Translations under genes and position numbers: made by a program
Shown here: positions 54,848 through 63,687 of the stretch, one piece after another
Layout: each line of letters opens with the position of its first letter
Position numbering within the stretch: position 1 is the first letter of the stretch
Notes under the pieces: generated by a model
What the model was told of the DNA's origin: nothing
Databases searched by the model: none
What the model saw: only the letters and a program-made list of their open reading frames with translations
From: Alistipes sp.
GTDB taxonomy: Bacteria > Bacteroidota > Bacteroidia > Bacteroidales > Rikenellaceae
Direction of reading: 5' to 3'
Assembly: GCA_017436185.1 (NCBI GenBank)
Contig: JAFSDP010000005.1
Coordinates: 1 to 64,000 of the forward strand
DNA: 64,000 bases

Positions 54848-55210
54848 ATGTGGAATTTGTTAATTATTATCGTCATTGCTGTGGCGATTTATAAAATTGT
54901 CGAAATGTCGCTGACCCGTTACGAGCGTTTGCAGGCGATGCAGAAGCTGGAGGGGCAGGAGTTGGTGGAGTATCTGGGCAAGGCTGCACCGCAGGAGGAT
55001 TATCTGAAGCAGACCATGTGGTGGCTGATGCGTATCGCCAGTGTGCTGTTTGGTGTCGGTATCGGCTTTTTGCAGTCGTATTGGATCGGACAACTACCCG
55101 AAGGTCCCTTTGGCGATACGCCGGAAATAATGCTTGTGGGCGGTATGATACTCGGAGGAGCGTTGTTCCTGATTATTGAGTTGTTGGTAGAACGCAAACT
55201 CCGAAAGTAG
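54848..55210 (+). CDS. Small integral membrane protein (possible DUF6249-like)
   Basis: 120 residues with three hydrophobic segments (about 2-17, 60-80 and 93-113) and charged linkers. Small membrane proteins of this shape commonly follow ECF sigma/anti-sigma pairs in Bacteroidales; I recall DUF6249 as such a family but cannot confirm membership. Ends before a terminator. Confidence 0.6.
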   Translation: MWNLLIIIVIAVAIYKIVEMSLTRYERLQAMQKLEGQELVEYLGKAAPQEDYLKQTMWWLMRIASVLFGVGIGFLQSYWIGQLPEGPFGDTPEIMLVGGMILGGALFLIIELLVERKLRK

Positions 55211-55244
55211 TCAAGAAATTGTCTAATCAGGCTGCTTCAGAAAT

Positions 55245-55281
55245 AAAGAGAGGGTGTCCAAACGGACACCCTCTCTTTTCA
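55245..55281. terminator. Terminator after the sigma locus, also facing galE
   Basis: AGAGAGGGTGTCC and GGACACCCTCTCT around AAAC, followed by TTTT. The core stem is the same as at 38747-38767. Confidence 0.9.
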
Positions 55282-55312
55282 TTTTGAATTTTGAATTCTA
55301 CATTTTGAATTT
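55281..55312. repeat. Inverted copy of the AT-rich module at the galE 3' end
   Basis: ATTTTGAATTTTGAATTC-like sequence ending at the galE stop codon; related to 6719-6747 and 7177-7207. Confidence 0.55.
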
Positions 55313-56342
55313 ATTCAATGCCTCGCACGTGTTTCTCCCACGCCCAGGCCGAGCGGAGCGTGTCGTCGAGGTTGCGGGTGGCGTGCCAGCCCAGCTCCTC
55401 GTTTGCCAACGTGGGGTCGGCCCAGATGGCGATGATGTCGCCCTCACGACGGTCGGCAATCTTGTAGTTGAGTTTCAGATTGTTGGCCTCCTCGAAGCGG
55501 CGCACCAGCTCCAACACCGAGACACCGTTGCCCGTGCCGACATTGAAGACCTCGTAGCTCTCCTTGTTCTTGCCCTCGATCATACGGGTGATGGCCACCA
55601 CGTGGGCACGAGCCAGATCCACCACGTCGATATAGTCGCGAATGTTCGAGCCGTCGGGGGTGGGGTAGTCGTTGCCGAAGACCGACAGACACTCACGAAT
55701 GCCGGCGGCGGTCTGCGTCACGAAGGGAACCAGGTTCTGCGGCACACCGCGGGGCAGCTCGCCAATCAGCGCCGAGGGGTGGGCACCGATGGGGTTGAAG
55801 TAGCGCAGGGCGATACCCTTGAGCGACGGGGTGGCACGCACCGTATCACGCAGGATATCCTCGCACATCGTCTTCGTGTTGCCATAGGGCGAGGTGGCCG
55901 GCTTGCGGGGCGTGCGCTCCGTAACGGGCTGTTTGTCAGGCTCTCCATAGACTGTGCACGACGACGAGAAGACAATGTTGGGGCGGTTGAACTCACGCAT
56001 CAACTCCAAGATGTTCATCAGCGAGGTGAGGTTGTTGCGGTAGTATTCCAGGGGCTTCTGTACCGACTCGCCCACCGCCTTGAAGGCGGCAAAGTGGATG
56101 ACCGAGTCGAACTCGTACTGCTCGAACAGACGGCTCTTGAGTGCCTCGCGGTCGCAGCAATCGACCTCGACAAAGGGAACTTCGATGCCCGTAATTTTGC
56201 GAACACCCTCCACCGCACCGAAATCGGAATTGGACAAATTATCGGCAATAACTACGTCGTAGCCCGCCTCGATAAGCTCTACGGCCGTGTGCGAGCCAAT
56301 GTATCCCGCACCACCACTTACAAGTACACAATGCTTTTTCAT
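55311..56342 (-). CDS. galE: UDP-glucose 4-epimerase
   Basis: Interconverts UDP-galactose and UDP-glucose; connects galactose released by the GH2 enzyme to central metabolism. Rossmann motif GGAGYIGSH, SSSCTVYG and the catalytic YGNTK (Tyr/Lys). The ATG at 56342 is chosen because the upstream part of the longer frame carries the -7 box (56366-56373). 343 residues. Divergent from kbl. Confidence 0.94.
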   Translation of the reverse strand: MKKHCVLVSGGAGYIGSHTAVELIEAGYDVVIADNLSNSDFGAVEGVRKITGIEVPFVEVDCCDREALKSRLFEQYEFDSVIHFAAFKAVGESVQKPLEYYRNNLTSLMNILELMREFNRPNIVFSSSCTVYGEPDKQPVTERTPRKPATSPYGNTKTMCEDILRDTVRATPSLKGIALRYFNPIGAHPSALIGELPRGVPQNLVPFVTQTAAGIRECLSVFGNDYPTPDGSNIRDYIDVVDLARAHVVAITRMIEGKNKESYEVFNVGTGNGVSVLELVRRFEEANNLKLNYKIADRREGDIIAIWADPTLANEELGWHATRNLDDTLRSAWAWEKHVRGIE

Positions 56343-56365
56343 ACTTTTTCGGTTACATTTTGTCA

Positions 56366-56373
56366 CAAAGATA
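56366..56373 (-). promoter_or_regulatory. -7 box TATCTTTG of galE
   Basis: Minus-strand consensus, 23 bases before ATG 56342. Confidence 0.68.
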
Positions 56374-56395
56374 GTATTTTTTCAAAATAAATTGC

Positions 56396-56403
56396 TACTT
56401 TTG
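56396..56403 (+). promoter_or_regulatory. -7 box TACTTTTG of kbl
   Basis: Plus-strand match to TAnnTTTG, 49 bases before ATG 56453; back to back with the galE promoter. Confidence 0.65.
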
Positions 56404-56452
56404 TTCGATAAATTACCCCAATTTTTTTCGACCGAACCAAAAAACTGAAACT

Positions 56453-57640
56453 ATGTATAGCAAAATGCAAGCCCACCTGCAGAAAACTCTCGACGAGATT
56501 CGTGAGGCAGGTCTCTACAAAACCGAGCGTGTAATCTGCTCGCCCCAACGTGCCGAAATCGAGGTTGCAGGCCGTTCGGTGCTCAATTTCTGCGCCAACA
56601 ACTACCTCGGTCTTTCGGACAACAAGCGCCTTGTTGAGGCGGCAAAACGTGCTATGGATGAGCGTGGTTACGGTATGTCGTCGGTGCGTTTCATCTGCGG
56701 TTGTCAGGATATGCACAAGCAGTTGGAGAAGGCCATTTCGGACTACTTCGGCACCGAGGATACGATTCTCTACGCTGCCTGCTTCGATGCCAACGGCGGA
56801 GTGTTCGAGCCCCTCTTTACCGAGGAGGATGCCATCATCTCGGATGCGCTGAACCACGCCTCGATTATCGACGGTGTGCGTCTGTGCAAGGCCGTGCGCT
56901 ATCGCTATGCCAACGCCGATATGGCCGAGTTGGAAGAGTGCCTGAAGAAGGCCCAGGCGCAGCGTTTCCGCATCATCTGCACCGACGGTGTCTTCTCGAT
57001 GGACGGCAACGCCGCCCCGCTCGATAAAATTGTCGAGTTGGCCGAGAAGTACGATGCGATGGTGATGGTCGATGAGTGCCACTCGGCAGGTGTGCTGGGT
57101 CGCACGGGTCGAGGCATCACGGAGCTGTACGACCTGCGTGGCAAGGTGGAGATTCTGACCGGTACGCTCGGCAAGGCCTTTGGTGGTGCCGTGGGTGGCT
57201 TCACGACGGGCCGCAAGGAGATTATCGACCTGCTGCGTCAGCGTTCGCGTCCCTACCTCTTCTCGAACTCGCTGCCCCCCGCCGTGGTGGGTGCCGGTAT
57301 CGAGATGTTCAAGATGCTGGAGGAGAGCGACGAGCTGCACGACCGTCTGGTGAAGAACGTGGAGCACTTCCGCACCAAGATGATGGCTGCGGGCTTCGAC
57401 ATCAAACCCACCGTCTCGGCCATCTGCGCCGTGATGCTCTACGATGCCAAGCTCTCGCAGGAGATGGCTGCCAAACTGCAGGAGGAGGGTGTATTTGTGA
57501 CCGGCTTCTACTATCCCGTAGTACCGAAGGGTCAGGCCCGCATCCGTGTGCAGGTCTCGGCAGGCCACACCACCGAGCAGTTGGATCGTTGCATCGAGGC
57601 CTTCGTGAAGGTGGGCCGCGAGCTGGGTGTCATCAAATAA
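56453..57640 (+). CDS. kbl: Glycine C-acetyltransferase (2-amino-3-ketobutyrate CoA ligase)
   Basis: PLP enzyme splitting 2-amino-3-ketobutyrate with CoA into glycine and acetyl-CoA in threonine breakdown. PLP lysine in GTLGKAFGG, with NNYLGL and DECHSAG as further family marks; 395 residues. A partner threonine dehydrogenase is not adjacent; the neighbouring epimerase reads as GalE instead. An Lrp-type regulator follows 39 bases later. Confidence 0.94.
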   Translation: MYSKMQAHLQKTLDEIREAGLYKTERVICSPQRAEIEVAGRSVLNFCANNYLGLSDNKRLVEAAKRAMDERGYGMSSVRFICGCQDMHKQLEKAISDYFGTEDTILYAACFDANGGVFEPLFTEEDAIISDALNHASIIDGVRLCKAVRYRYANADMAELEECLKKAQAQRFRIICTDGVFSMDGNAAPLDKIVELAEKYDAMVMVDECHSAGVLGRTGRGITELYDLRGKVEILTGTLGKAFGGAVGGFTTGRKEIIDLLRQRSRPYLFSNSLPPAVVGAGIEMFKMLEESDELHDRLVKNVEHFRTKMMAAGFDIKPTVSAICAVMLYDAKLSQEMAAKLQEEGVFVTGFYYPVVPKGQARIRVQVSAGHTTEQLDRCIEAFVKVGRELGVIK

Positions 57641-57679
57641 GCAATCAAATACCAATCCACTTTTAACCCTTATTGAACA

Positions 57680-58162
57680 ATGAAAACCATTATATTGGAC
57701 GCTATCGACCGCAAAATCTTGAAGTTTTTGATCAAGAACGCCCGTATGCCCTTCCTCGAGATTGCCCGTGAGTGCGGCATCTCGGGTGCCGCCATCCACC
57801 AGCGCATCCACAAGCTCACGGATGCCGGTGTGATTCAGGGCAGCAATATGGTCGTGGAGCCCAAAACCCTCGGCTTCGACGTCTGCGCCCACATCACCAT
57901 CACCCTGAAGGATCCCCAGCAGTTGCAGGAGACCATCGACGAGCTGCAGAAGGTACCCGAGATTGTCGAGGCTCACTTCGTGTCGGGCAAGGGTAACATC
58001 CTGGTGAAGCTCTACTGTGTGGATAACGAGCACCTGATGCGCACCATCTTTGACCGTGTGCTGCGCATCCAGGGCATTGCCGCCACCGAGACCAACATCT
58101 CGCTGCAGGAGGTATTTCGCCGTCCCATCGACCTCGATTACGTTGAGAAGGCCAACAAATAG
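57680..58162 (+). CDS. Lrp/AsnC family transcription regulator
   Basis: An N-terminal winged helix (about 8-60; ISGAAIHQRIHKL) and a C-terminal RAM/AsnC ligand domain (about 70-145) in 160 residues. Such proteins respond to amino acids; by position it may control kbl. Confidence 0.93.
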   Translation: MKTIILDAIDRKILKFLIKNARMPFLEIARECGISGAAIHQRIHKLTDAGVIQGSNMVVEPKTLGFDVCAHITITLKDPQQLQETIDELQKVPEIVEAHFVSGKGNILVKLYCVDNEHLMRTIFDRVLRIQGIAATETNISLQEVFRRPIDLDYVEKANK

Positions 58163-58165
58163 CCT

Positions 58166-59008
58166 ATGGAGAACCCCGCATTTACCATCGCCCTGATCTA
58201 CGACTTCGACGGCACGTTGGCTCCCGGCAATATGCAGGAGTACGACTTCATTCCGGCCGTAGGGAAGAGCAACAAGGAGTTCTGGTCCGAAGCCAACTCA
58301 TTGGCCGAGGAGCAGGATGCCGACGGTGTGCTGACCTATATGGCCCGAATGATTCAGGAGGCCAAGTCGAAGGGGCTGTCGCTCAAGCGTGAGGCCTTTC
58401 GTGAGTCGGGCCGCAAGGTGACCCTCTACCCGGGCGTGAAGGAGTGGTTTTCGCGAATCAACGCCTACGGCGAGGCGCAGGGTATCCGCATCCTGCACTA
58501 CATCAATTCGTCGGGCCTTACGGAGATCATCGAGGGCACGGAGATTGCCCACGAGTTCCGTAAGATCTACGCTTGCTCGTTCCTCTATGACGTGGATGGC
58601 GTGGCCTATTGGCCCGCTGTGGCAGTGAACTACACCAACAAGACGCAGTTCATCTTCAAAATCAACAAAGGCGTGGAGTCGGTCTATGATTCGACCCTCG
58701 TGAATCGCTACATCCCCGAGGCCGAGCGCCCCGTACCCTTCAAGCATATGATCTATGTGGGCGACGGTACGACCGACATCCCCTGTATGCGTCTGGTGAA
58801 GAACTTTGGCGGCCACTCGATTGCCGTCTATAACCCCGAGCAGCGTGGTGTGCGCCGTGATATGGCCAACCTGATTCACGACAACCGTGTGAACCACGTT
58901 TGCCCGGCCGACTATACCGAGGGTGGCGAGATGGACCGCCTGGTGAAGACCATCATCGATAAGATGGCGCTGGATGCCCGCCTCGAAAAAATGGAGATTG
59001 GAAAGTAA
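58166..59008 (+). CDS. HAD-superfamily hydrolase
   Basis: Phosphatase-like protein with the nucleophile motif DFDGT at residues 13-17, motif II NSSG and motif [13 protein letters not shown] helical cap lies between motifs I and II. 280 residues. The substrate cannot be inferred. Its last base is the first base of the rdgB ATG (TAATG). Confidence 0.87.
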   Translation: MENPAFTIALIYDFDGTLAPGNMQEYDFIPAVGKSNKEFWSEANSLAEEQDADGVLTYMARMIQEAKSKGLSLKREAFRESGRKVTLYPGVKEWFSRINAYGEAQGIRILHYINSSGLTEIIEGTEIAHEFRKIYACSFLYDVDGVAYWPAVAVNYTNKTQFIFKINKGVESVYDSTLVNRYIPEAERPVPFKHMIYVGDGTTDIPCMRLVKNFGGHSIAVYNPEQRGVRRDMANLIHDNRVNHVCPADYTEGGEMDRLVKTIIDKMALDARLEKMEIGK

Positions 59009-59589
59009 TGAAACTGATTTTTGCAACCAATAACGCACACAAACTCAGCGAGGTACAGGCTGTTTTAGGTCCTTCGTTCGAGTTGGTTACCCCCCGAATG
59101 TGCGGCGTCGAGGAGGAGATTCCCGAGACGGCCGAGACGCTGGAGGGCAATGCCCGCCAGAAGGCTCGCTACCTCTACGAGCGCACCGGCCTGGACTGCT
59201 TTGCCGACGATACGGGGCTGGAGGTTGAGGCGTTGAACGGAGCGCCGGGTGTCCACTCGGCCCGCTATGCCACCGATGGCCACGACTTTGCAGCCAACAA
59301 CCGCCTCCTGTTGAAAAATCTGGAGGGGGAGACCAACCGCCGAGCCCGCTTCCGCACGGCCATCTGCCTTATTGAGGGGGGCGAGGAGCGCCTCTTCGAG
59401 GGGATTGTCGAGGGACACATCATCGACCATGAGAGTGGCTCGGAGGGGTTTGGCTACGACCCACTCTTTGTCCCCGAGGGTTACGACTGCACCTTTGCCG
59501 AGATGAGTGGCGATGAGAAGAATGCCATCTCGCACCGAGGTCGTGCCGTCAGAAAGTTGGTTGCCTATTTGCACGAGCAGCAACATTAG
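59008..59589 (+). CDS. rdgB: Non-canonical purine NTP pyrophosphatase (dITP/XTP)
   Basis: Removes dITP and XTP from the nucleotide pool. Family motifs FATNNAHK at the start, FADDTGLEV, and the late [12 protein letters not shown] and SHRGRA; 193 residues. Coupled to the HAD gene by a TAATG overlap. Confidence 0.95.
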   Translation: MKLIFATNNAHKLSEVQAVLGPSFELVTPRMCGVEEEIPETAETLEGNARQKARYLYERTGLDCFADDTGLEVEALNGAPGVHSARYATDGHDFAANNRLLLKNLEGETNRRARFRTAICLIEGGEERLFEGIVEGHIIDHESGSEGFGYDPLFVPEGYDCTFAEMSGDEKNAISHRGRAVRKLVAYLHEQQH

Positions 59590-59601
59590 TCGAAAGAGAG
59601 T

Positions 59602-60204
59602 ATGGAGAACTATAAGAAGCAGGAGATTTACGACCCCGAGACCATCGAAAAACTCAAGGAGCACTACACCGAGGTGCTGCGCCTTCTGGGCGAGGATCCC
59701 ACCCGTGAGGGGTTGCTGAAGACCCCCGAGCGAATGGCCAAGGCGATGTGCTTTTTGACGCAGGGCTACGATCAGGACCCGCTGGAGATCCTGCGCTCGG
59801 CGATGTTCAACGAGAAGTATAAGCAGATGGTGCTGGTGAAGGATATCGAGTTCTACTCGATGTGCGAGCACCACGTCTTGCCCTTCTACGGCAAGGCCCA
59901 CGTGGCCTACATCCCCAATGGCCGCATCACGGGCCTCTCGAAGATTGCCCGTGTGGTGGAGTGCTTCGCCCGCCGTTTGCAGGTGCAGGAGCGCCTGACG
60001 GTGCAGATTCGCGACTGCATTCAGGAGGCCTTGGATCCGCTGGGTGTTGCTGTGGTGATCGAGGGCAGCCATATGTGTATGCAGATGCGTGGTGTCGAGA
60101 GCCAACAATCGGCCACGACCACCTCGGCCTTCACGGGCATCTTCCTCAAGGACCACCGCACCCGTGAGGAGTTTATGAACCTGATATCGCATAAGTATAG
60201 ATAG
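59602..60204 (+). CDS. folE: GTP cyclohydrolase I
   Basis: Makes dihydroneopterin triphosphate from GTP, for folate and, through QueD, queuosine. The zinc site is in [11 protein letters not shown] (Cys/His) with a second Cys in [18 protein letters not shown] is near the C-terminus. Length 200. Third gene of the HAD-rdgB-folE run. Confidence 0.95.
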   Translation: MENYKKQEIYDPETIEKLKEHYTEVLRLLGEDPTREGLLKTPERMAKAMCFLTQGYDQDPLEILRSAMFNEKYKQMVLVKDIEFYSMCEHHVLPFYGKAHVAYIPNGRITGLSKIARVVECFARRLQVQERLTVQIRDCIQEALDPLGVAVVIEGSHMCMQMRGVESQQSATTTSAFTGIFLKDHRTREEFMNLISHKYR

Positions 60205-60227
60205 CCCTTCCGAAACGAGCTAAACGA

Positions 60228-60249
60228 GGGGGCGTTGCCCCCTTTTTTT
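60228..60249 (+). terminator. Terminator after folE
   Basis: GGGGGC and GCCCCC around GTT, followed by seven T. Confidence 0.92.
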
Positions 60250-60263
60250 ACCCCTTCACACCG

Positions 60264-60758
60264 ATGATTTTCCGTCAAGCCACCCCTGCCGATCTGCCCC
60301 GCATCCTGACCATCCTCGACGCAGCCATCCGCCGCCTAGGGGCGCAGGGTATTGACCAATGGCAACACGGCTACCCCAATCGCCAACGCATCGGGGAGGA
60401 TCTGAAGGAGGGCATCGGCTATGTGCTCGAAGCGGAGGAGGTGGTGGCCTACGGTGCGGTGATTTTTACGGGCGAGAAGGCCTATAAATCCATTGAGGGT
60501 GAGTGGCTTACCTCGACCGAAGATTATGTGGTGGTGCACCGCCTTTGCGTGGCTGATGAGGCGATTGGCCGAGGCTATGGCCGAGCCTTTATGGAACATA
60601 CGATGGAGCTTGCGCAGGGCCGCACGACGAGTTTTCGGGTCGATACCCACGCCGATAACCACACGATGCAGCGACTGCTCACTACGCTGGGCTTTCACCG
60701 CTGCGGAATTATTTACATCGAAAGCCGCCACCTGGTCGCCTTCGAACGATTCTTCTAA
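60264..60758 (+). CDS. GNAT family N-acetyltransferase
   Basis: Acetyl-CoA dependent acyltransferase with N-terminal FRQATPADL and the pyrophosphate-binding loop RGYGRAFME (about 107-115). 164 residues. Acceptor unknown. Confidence 0.88.
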   Translation: MIFRQATPADLPRILTILDAAIRRLGAQGIDQWQHGYPNRQRIGEDLKEGIGYVLEAEEVVAYGAVIFTGEKAYKSIEGEWLTSTEDYVVVHRLCVADEAIGRGYGRAFMEHTMELAQGRTTSFRVDTHADNHTMQRLLTTLGFHRCGIIYIESRHLVAFERFF

Positions 60759-60824
60759 CCCTCGGCTTTGCTTGCTACTAACTTCGTAAACAGCTCATCA
60801 CCAACAAATTATTCGCTCAATTCC

Positions 60825-60864
60825 TATTATCAATCTATTAATAGATTGATAATAGATTGATAAT
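60825..60864. repeat. Perfect 30-bp palindrome plus an extra half-site
   Basis: Bases 60825-60839 are the exact reverse complement of 60840-60854; ATTGATAAT then recurs at 60856-60864, so ATAGATTGATA is directly repeated at 60841 and 60852. No T tract follows, so a terminator is unlikely; a binding site for a dimeric or multimeric protein fits better. Confidence 0.8.
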
Positions 60865-60927
60865 GGGTTGGCTATGTAGGGTCGTTTTGTAGAAGTTTGG
60901 GAATCAGTAATATACAAAATACAATAC

Positions 60928-60952
60928 AAGCGGCCTGCGGGTCGCTTTTTTT
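60928..60952 (+). terminator. Terminator upstream of the DUF4136 gene
   Basis: AAGCGGCC and GGTCGCTT (one G-T pair) around TGCG, followed by T7. It probably ends transcription entering from the GNAT gene. Confidence 0.85.
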
Positions 60953-60999
60953 GTGGCATTTGTTTTGCTCGGTGGGCTGTTGAACTAATTCGTACAGCT

Positions 61000-61671
61000 A
61001 TGAAAGCGAAACAAATTCTCCTCTTTGTGCTCTCGGCGCTCGTGGTGGGGCTCGGGAGCTGCCAGAAAGAGCCTTCGACCTCCTCGCTCAGGAGCGAGTA
61101 TCTGGTGTACACGGCCCACGACACCAAAGCCGACTTCCAAGCCATCACAACCTACTATCTCCCCGACAGCATCCTCTTGATTGGCGCCAACGCCGTCAAT
61201 GACGACGGGGAGAAGGTCTCGAAGTATTGGAGCGATGCCGATGCTCTGTCGCTCATCAACACCGTCGCATCGTCGCTCAACGAGCTTGGCTATAAGCGTA
61301 TTACAAACGTGGAGCGTCGCACCGCCGATGCGGGTCTGCAGCTCAGCTATGTCGAGCAGACCTCCTACTTTGCCGGCTACGACGACCCCTATTGGTGGGG
61401 CTATTACCCCTATTATTGGGCACCGAGTTATTGGGGTTCGTGGTGGGGTGGTTGGTACTACCCCTTTGTGACCTACTACAGCCAGACAACCGGCTCGCTG
61501 ATGATTGAGATGGTCGATCTGAATGAGTCGGGCCGCACCGACAACAAGTTGCCTGTGGTATGGAATGTCTTTTTGAGTGGGCTGCTTGATGGCAAAAATG
61601 CCATCGACATCGACGCTTCGGTTGAGGCTATCGAGCAGGCCTTTGTGCAATCTCCCTATCTGAAAAAATAA
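61000..61671 (+). CDS. DUF4136 lipoprotein
   Basis: Lipoprotein signal ending VVGLGSC (Cys21), then a DUF4136-type domain. A central stretch (about 128-165) is very rich in Tyr and Trp (YWWGYYPYYW). 223 residues. Function unknown; probably exposed at the periplasmic face of a membrane. The 9-mer TTCGTACAG precedes its ATG. Confidence 0.8.
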   Translation: MKAKQILLFVLSALVVGLGSCQKEPSTSSLRSEYLVYTAHDTKADFQAITTYYLPDSILLIGANAVNDDGEKVSKYWSDADALSLINTVASSLNELGYKRITNVERRTADAGLQLSYVEQTSYFAGYDDPYWWGYYPYYWAPSYWGSWWGGWYYPFVTYYSQTTGSLMIEMVDLNESGRTDNKLPVVWNVFLSGLLDGKNAIDIDASVEAIEQAFVQSPYLKK

Positions 61672-61687
61672 TTAAAACCGCTTGATT

Positions 61688-62320
61688 ATGAGAAAACTAT
61701 ACTTTCGCATTGCGCTCTTTTGTTCCCTCTCGGTGTTTTCCCTTGCGCTGCCATCCAAGACCCGTGCGCAGGTCCTTCCGGATGCCTATTTCAACATCGA
61801 TTGGCAGATGGCGATGCCCATCTCGAACGACTTTGCCGACAACTTCTCGGGCTGGGGGATGAACCTCGAGGGTGGCTATTTCCTCACCGAGGCGATCACC
61901 ATCGGTGGTTTTGTGAACTTTCAGACCAATTTCGAGAAGCTGCCCCGTCAGACCCTCAACCTCTCGGACGGCAGCGCCCTCACCACCAGCCAGAAGCACG
62001 CCATCTTTCAACTGCCGTTTGGTGTGGCGGGGCGTTACAACTGGATGAAGGAGCGGGTTGTACAGCCCTATGTGGGGTTGAAACTCGGCGCTTCGTATGC
62101 GCAGATCTCCTCCTATTACTACATCTATAAGCAGTACGACGAGACCTGGGGCTTCTACCTCCAACCCGAGGCGGGTATCTCGATATTTCCCCGTCCCGAC
62201 CTGCGCTTCGGCTTCCACGTGGCGGTCTTTATGAGTTATGCCACCAATAGCGGCGGGGTGTTGAACTACGATGTCGATGGATTGATGGATGTCGGTTTTC
62301 GGGTGGGCGTTTCGTTCTAA
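61688..62320 (+). CDS. Small outer-membrane beta-barrel protein
   Basis: A signal peptide (about 1-28, ending KTRA) and an eight-strand type barrel ending in Phe (GVSF). ATG 61688 is preferred to the upstream TTG at 61682. 210 residues. Follows the DUF4136 gene after 16 bases; probably one operon. Confidence 0.84.
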   Translation: MRKLYFRIALFCSLSVFSLALPSKTRAQVLPDAYFNIDWQMAMPISNDFADNFSGWGMNLEGGYFLTEAITIGGFVNFQTNFEKLPRQTLNLSDGSALTTSQKHAIFQLPFGVAGRYNWMKERVVQPYVGLKLGASYAQISSYYYIYKQYDETWGFYLQPEAGISIFPRPDLRFGFHVAVFMSYATNSGGVLNYDVDGLMDVGFRVGVSF

Positions 62321-62328
62321 ACGCAATG

Positions 62329-62427
62329 GGTGATTAGCACCCTTGTTGGACACAGCACATCGGTGATTAGCATTCCTGTCGAACACCCCCCGCGGGTGAT
62401 TAGGACCACAACAGAGAAGGGGCCCGG
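62329..62427 (+). repeat. Three 33-bp units starting GGTGATTAG
   Basis: GGTGATTAG begins at 62329, 62362 and 62395, exactly 33 bases apart; the rest of each unit is partly conserved (ACAC / ACCC positions). Directly downstream of the barrel gene. Confidence 0.7.
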
Positions 62428-62448
62428 ACTTCACAGTCGGGGCCCCTT
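62417..62448. other. GC-rich 14-bp hairpin
   Basis: AAGGGGCCCGGACT pairs with AGTCGGGGCCCCTT with one mismatch around TCAC. It could terminate in either direction, but no T tract follows; GGTTAGGTTAGTTAGG does. Confidence 0.65.
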
Positions 62449-62484
62449 GGTTAGGTTAGTTAGGTTAATGAGTGTGGGGAACCC

Positions 62485-62505
62485 TACTTTTGTAGAACAA
62501 AGATA
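62485..62505. promoter_or_regulatory. Two -7 boxes facing each other
   Basis: TACTTTTG on the plus strand at 62485-62492 and TATCTTTG on the minus strand at 62505-62498. Bases 62449-62643 otherwise hold only AT-rich sequence without genes. Confidence 0.4.
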
Positions 62506-62643
62506 ATCTAAAAAATGTTACCCACCAAGCAAATTATGATATTTTTTCATCCAAAGCGGCATTTTAGCTAATAATTTGTAATTAAAAATTTTTAATATCA
62601 GCCATTTTGTAATTATTTTAATATCTCCTTTGCACTCGATTCA

Positions 62644-63546
62644 TTAACCTGCCAACGACGTTAGTTCCTCATTTTCGGCCTGTTGCGCCATCGTGATGCG
62701 ATAGGCTGCAGGGGTCATTCGGTAGGCTCGCTTGAAAAGTTTGATGAAATGCGACGTGTTGGGGAAGGTGCACTCATTTCCGATCTCGGCAATCGATTTT
62801 GAGGTAGAAATCAGCAGCAGACGCGAATGTACGAGTCGTTGACGCACAAACCACTTGTGGGGCGGAATGTCGAAGTGACGCCGAAACTCCTTCTTGAACG
62901 AGGTGAGCGAACGGTTGGTCTTCGAGGCCAACTCCTCGATCGAGACGGGCTTGAAGATGTGGTCGTAGATGACCTGCTCGAAACTCTCACGAGCCATATC
63001 GACCGACTGCAACAGCCGACTCTTCAGACACCCCTCGCCCTCGGTGCAGATCAGATAGACCAACTCGGTGAGCTTGATGTTCTCGGCCGTCTCGTCACGT
63101 TGCGAGTCGTGCTCACGCATATAGATGTTGGCATTCTGAAAGAAGCTGCGCAGCGTCGGACGTGCCTCGGCCACCACGTGCGAACCACTGCGGCATCGCT
63201 CGCAACTGTGCGTGTTGGAGATGGTCATCCGATAGGTTACACTTAAATGGCGCAACACCCGTCCCAGATCCTGCGGGGTGTAGTAAAATAGCAATTGCTC
63301 GAAGGGCTGACCCCCTTCGGGAAAGCTCTCGACATAGTGGCGACCTATGCCCAAATAGACGACCTCGCCCCGCCCTACGGCCCGACGACGGTCGCCATCG
63401 TAGATGTACTGTGTGCCCCGCAGCACATAGGCTACGGCACATCGAGCCAACGTGAGGGTTTCGATGCCGTGATGTGACTTCTCGATACGCTTCACAATCA
63501 TCGGCTCTTCGGCCTGCATCGCAGGCTCTCTGTTCCTGTTTTCCAT
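62644..63546 (-). CDS. AraC family transcription regulator
   Basis: An N-terminal cupin-like sensing domain (about 20-140) and the C-terminal double helix-turn-helix (about 195-285; NTSHFIKLFKRAYRMTP marks the second). 300 residues. Ligand unknown. Preceded by a consensus -7 box. Confidence 0.9.
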   Translation of the reverse strand: MENRNREPAMQAEEPMIVKRIEKSHHGIETLTLARCAVAYVLRGTQYIYDGDRRRAVGRGEVVYLGIGRHYVESFPEGGQPFEQLLFYYTPQDLGRVLRHLSVTYRMTISNTHSCERCRSGSHVVAEARPTLRSFFQNANIYMREHDSQRDETAENIKLTELVYLICTEGEGCLKSRLLQSVDMARESFEQVIYDHIFKPVSIEELASKTNRSLTSFKKEFRRHFDIPPHKWFVRQRLVHSRLLLISTSKSIAEIGNECTFPNTSHFIKLFKRAYRMTPAAYRITMAQQAENEELTSLAG

Positions 63547-63580
63547 TGATCGGTGAATTTGTGTGACTAAATAAGCACCT

Positions 63581-63588
63581 CAAATATA
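63581..63588 (-). promoter_or_regulatory. -7 box TATATTTG of the AraC-type gene
   Basis: Exact consensus on the minus strand, 34 bases before ATG 63546. Confidence 0.66.
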
Positions 63589-63687
63589 CAATAATAAATT
63601 GTAAATTAAACGTACAATGGGTCAATATCACCTTTGTAAGGCGCATTTAAGCCCTTTTGGAAGACAACAGGGGATTGTAAGAGGCGG

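Noticed and set aside
56363..58033. 556-codon minus-strand ORF opposite kbl and lrp
   Set aside because: Spans two genuine genes and their gap; shadow ORF.
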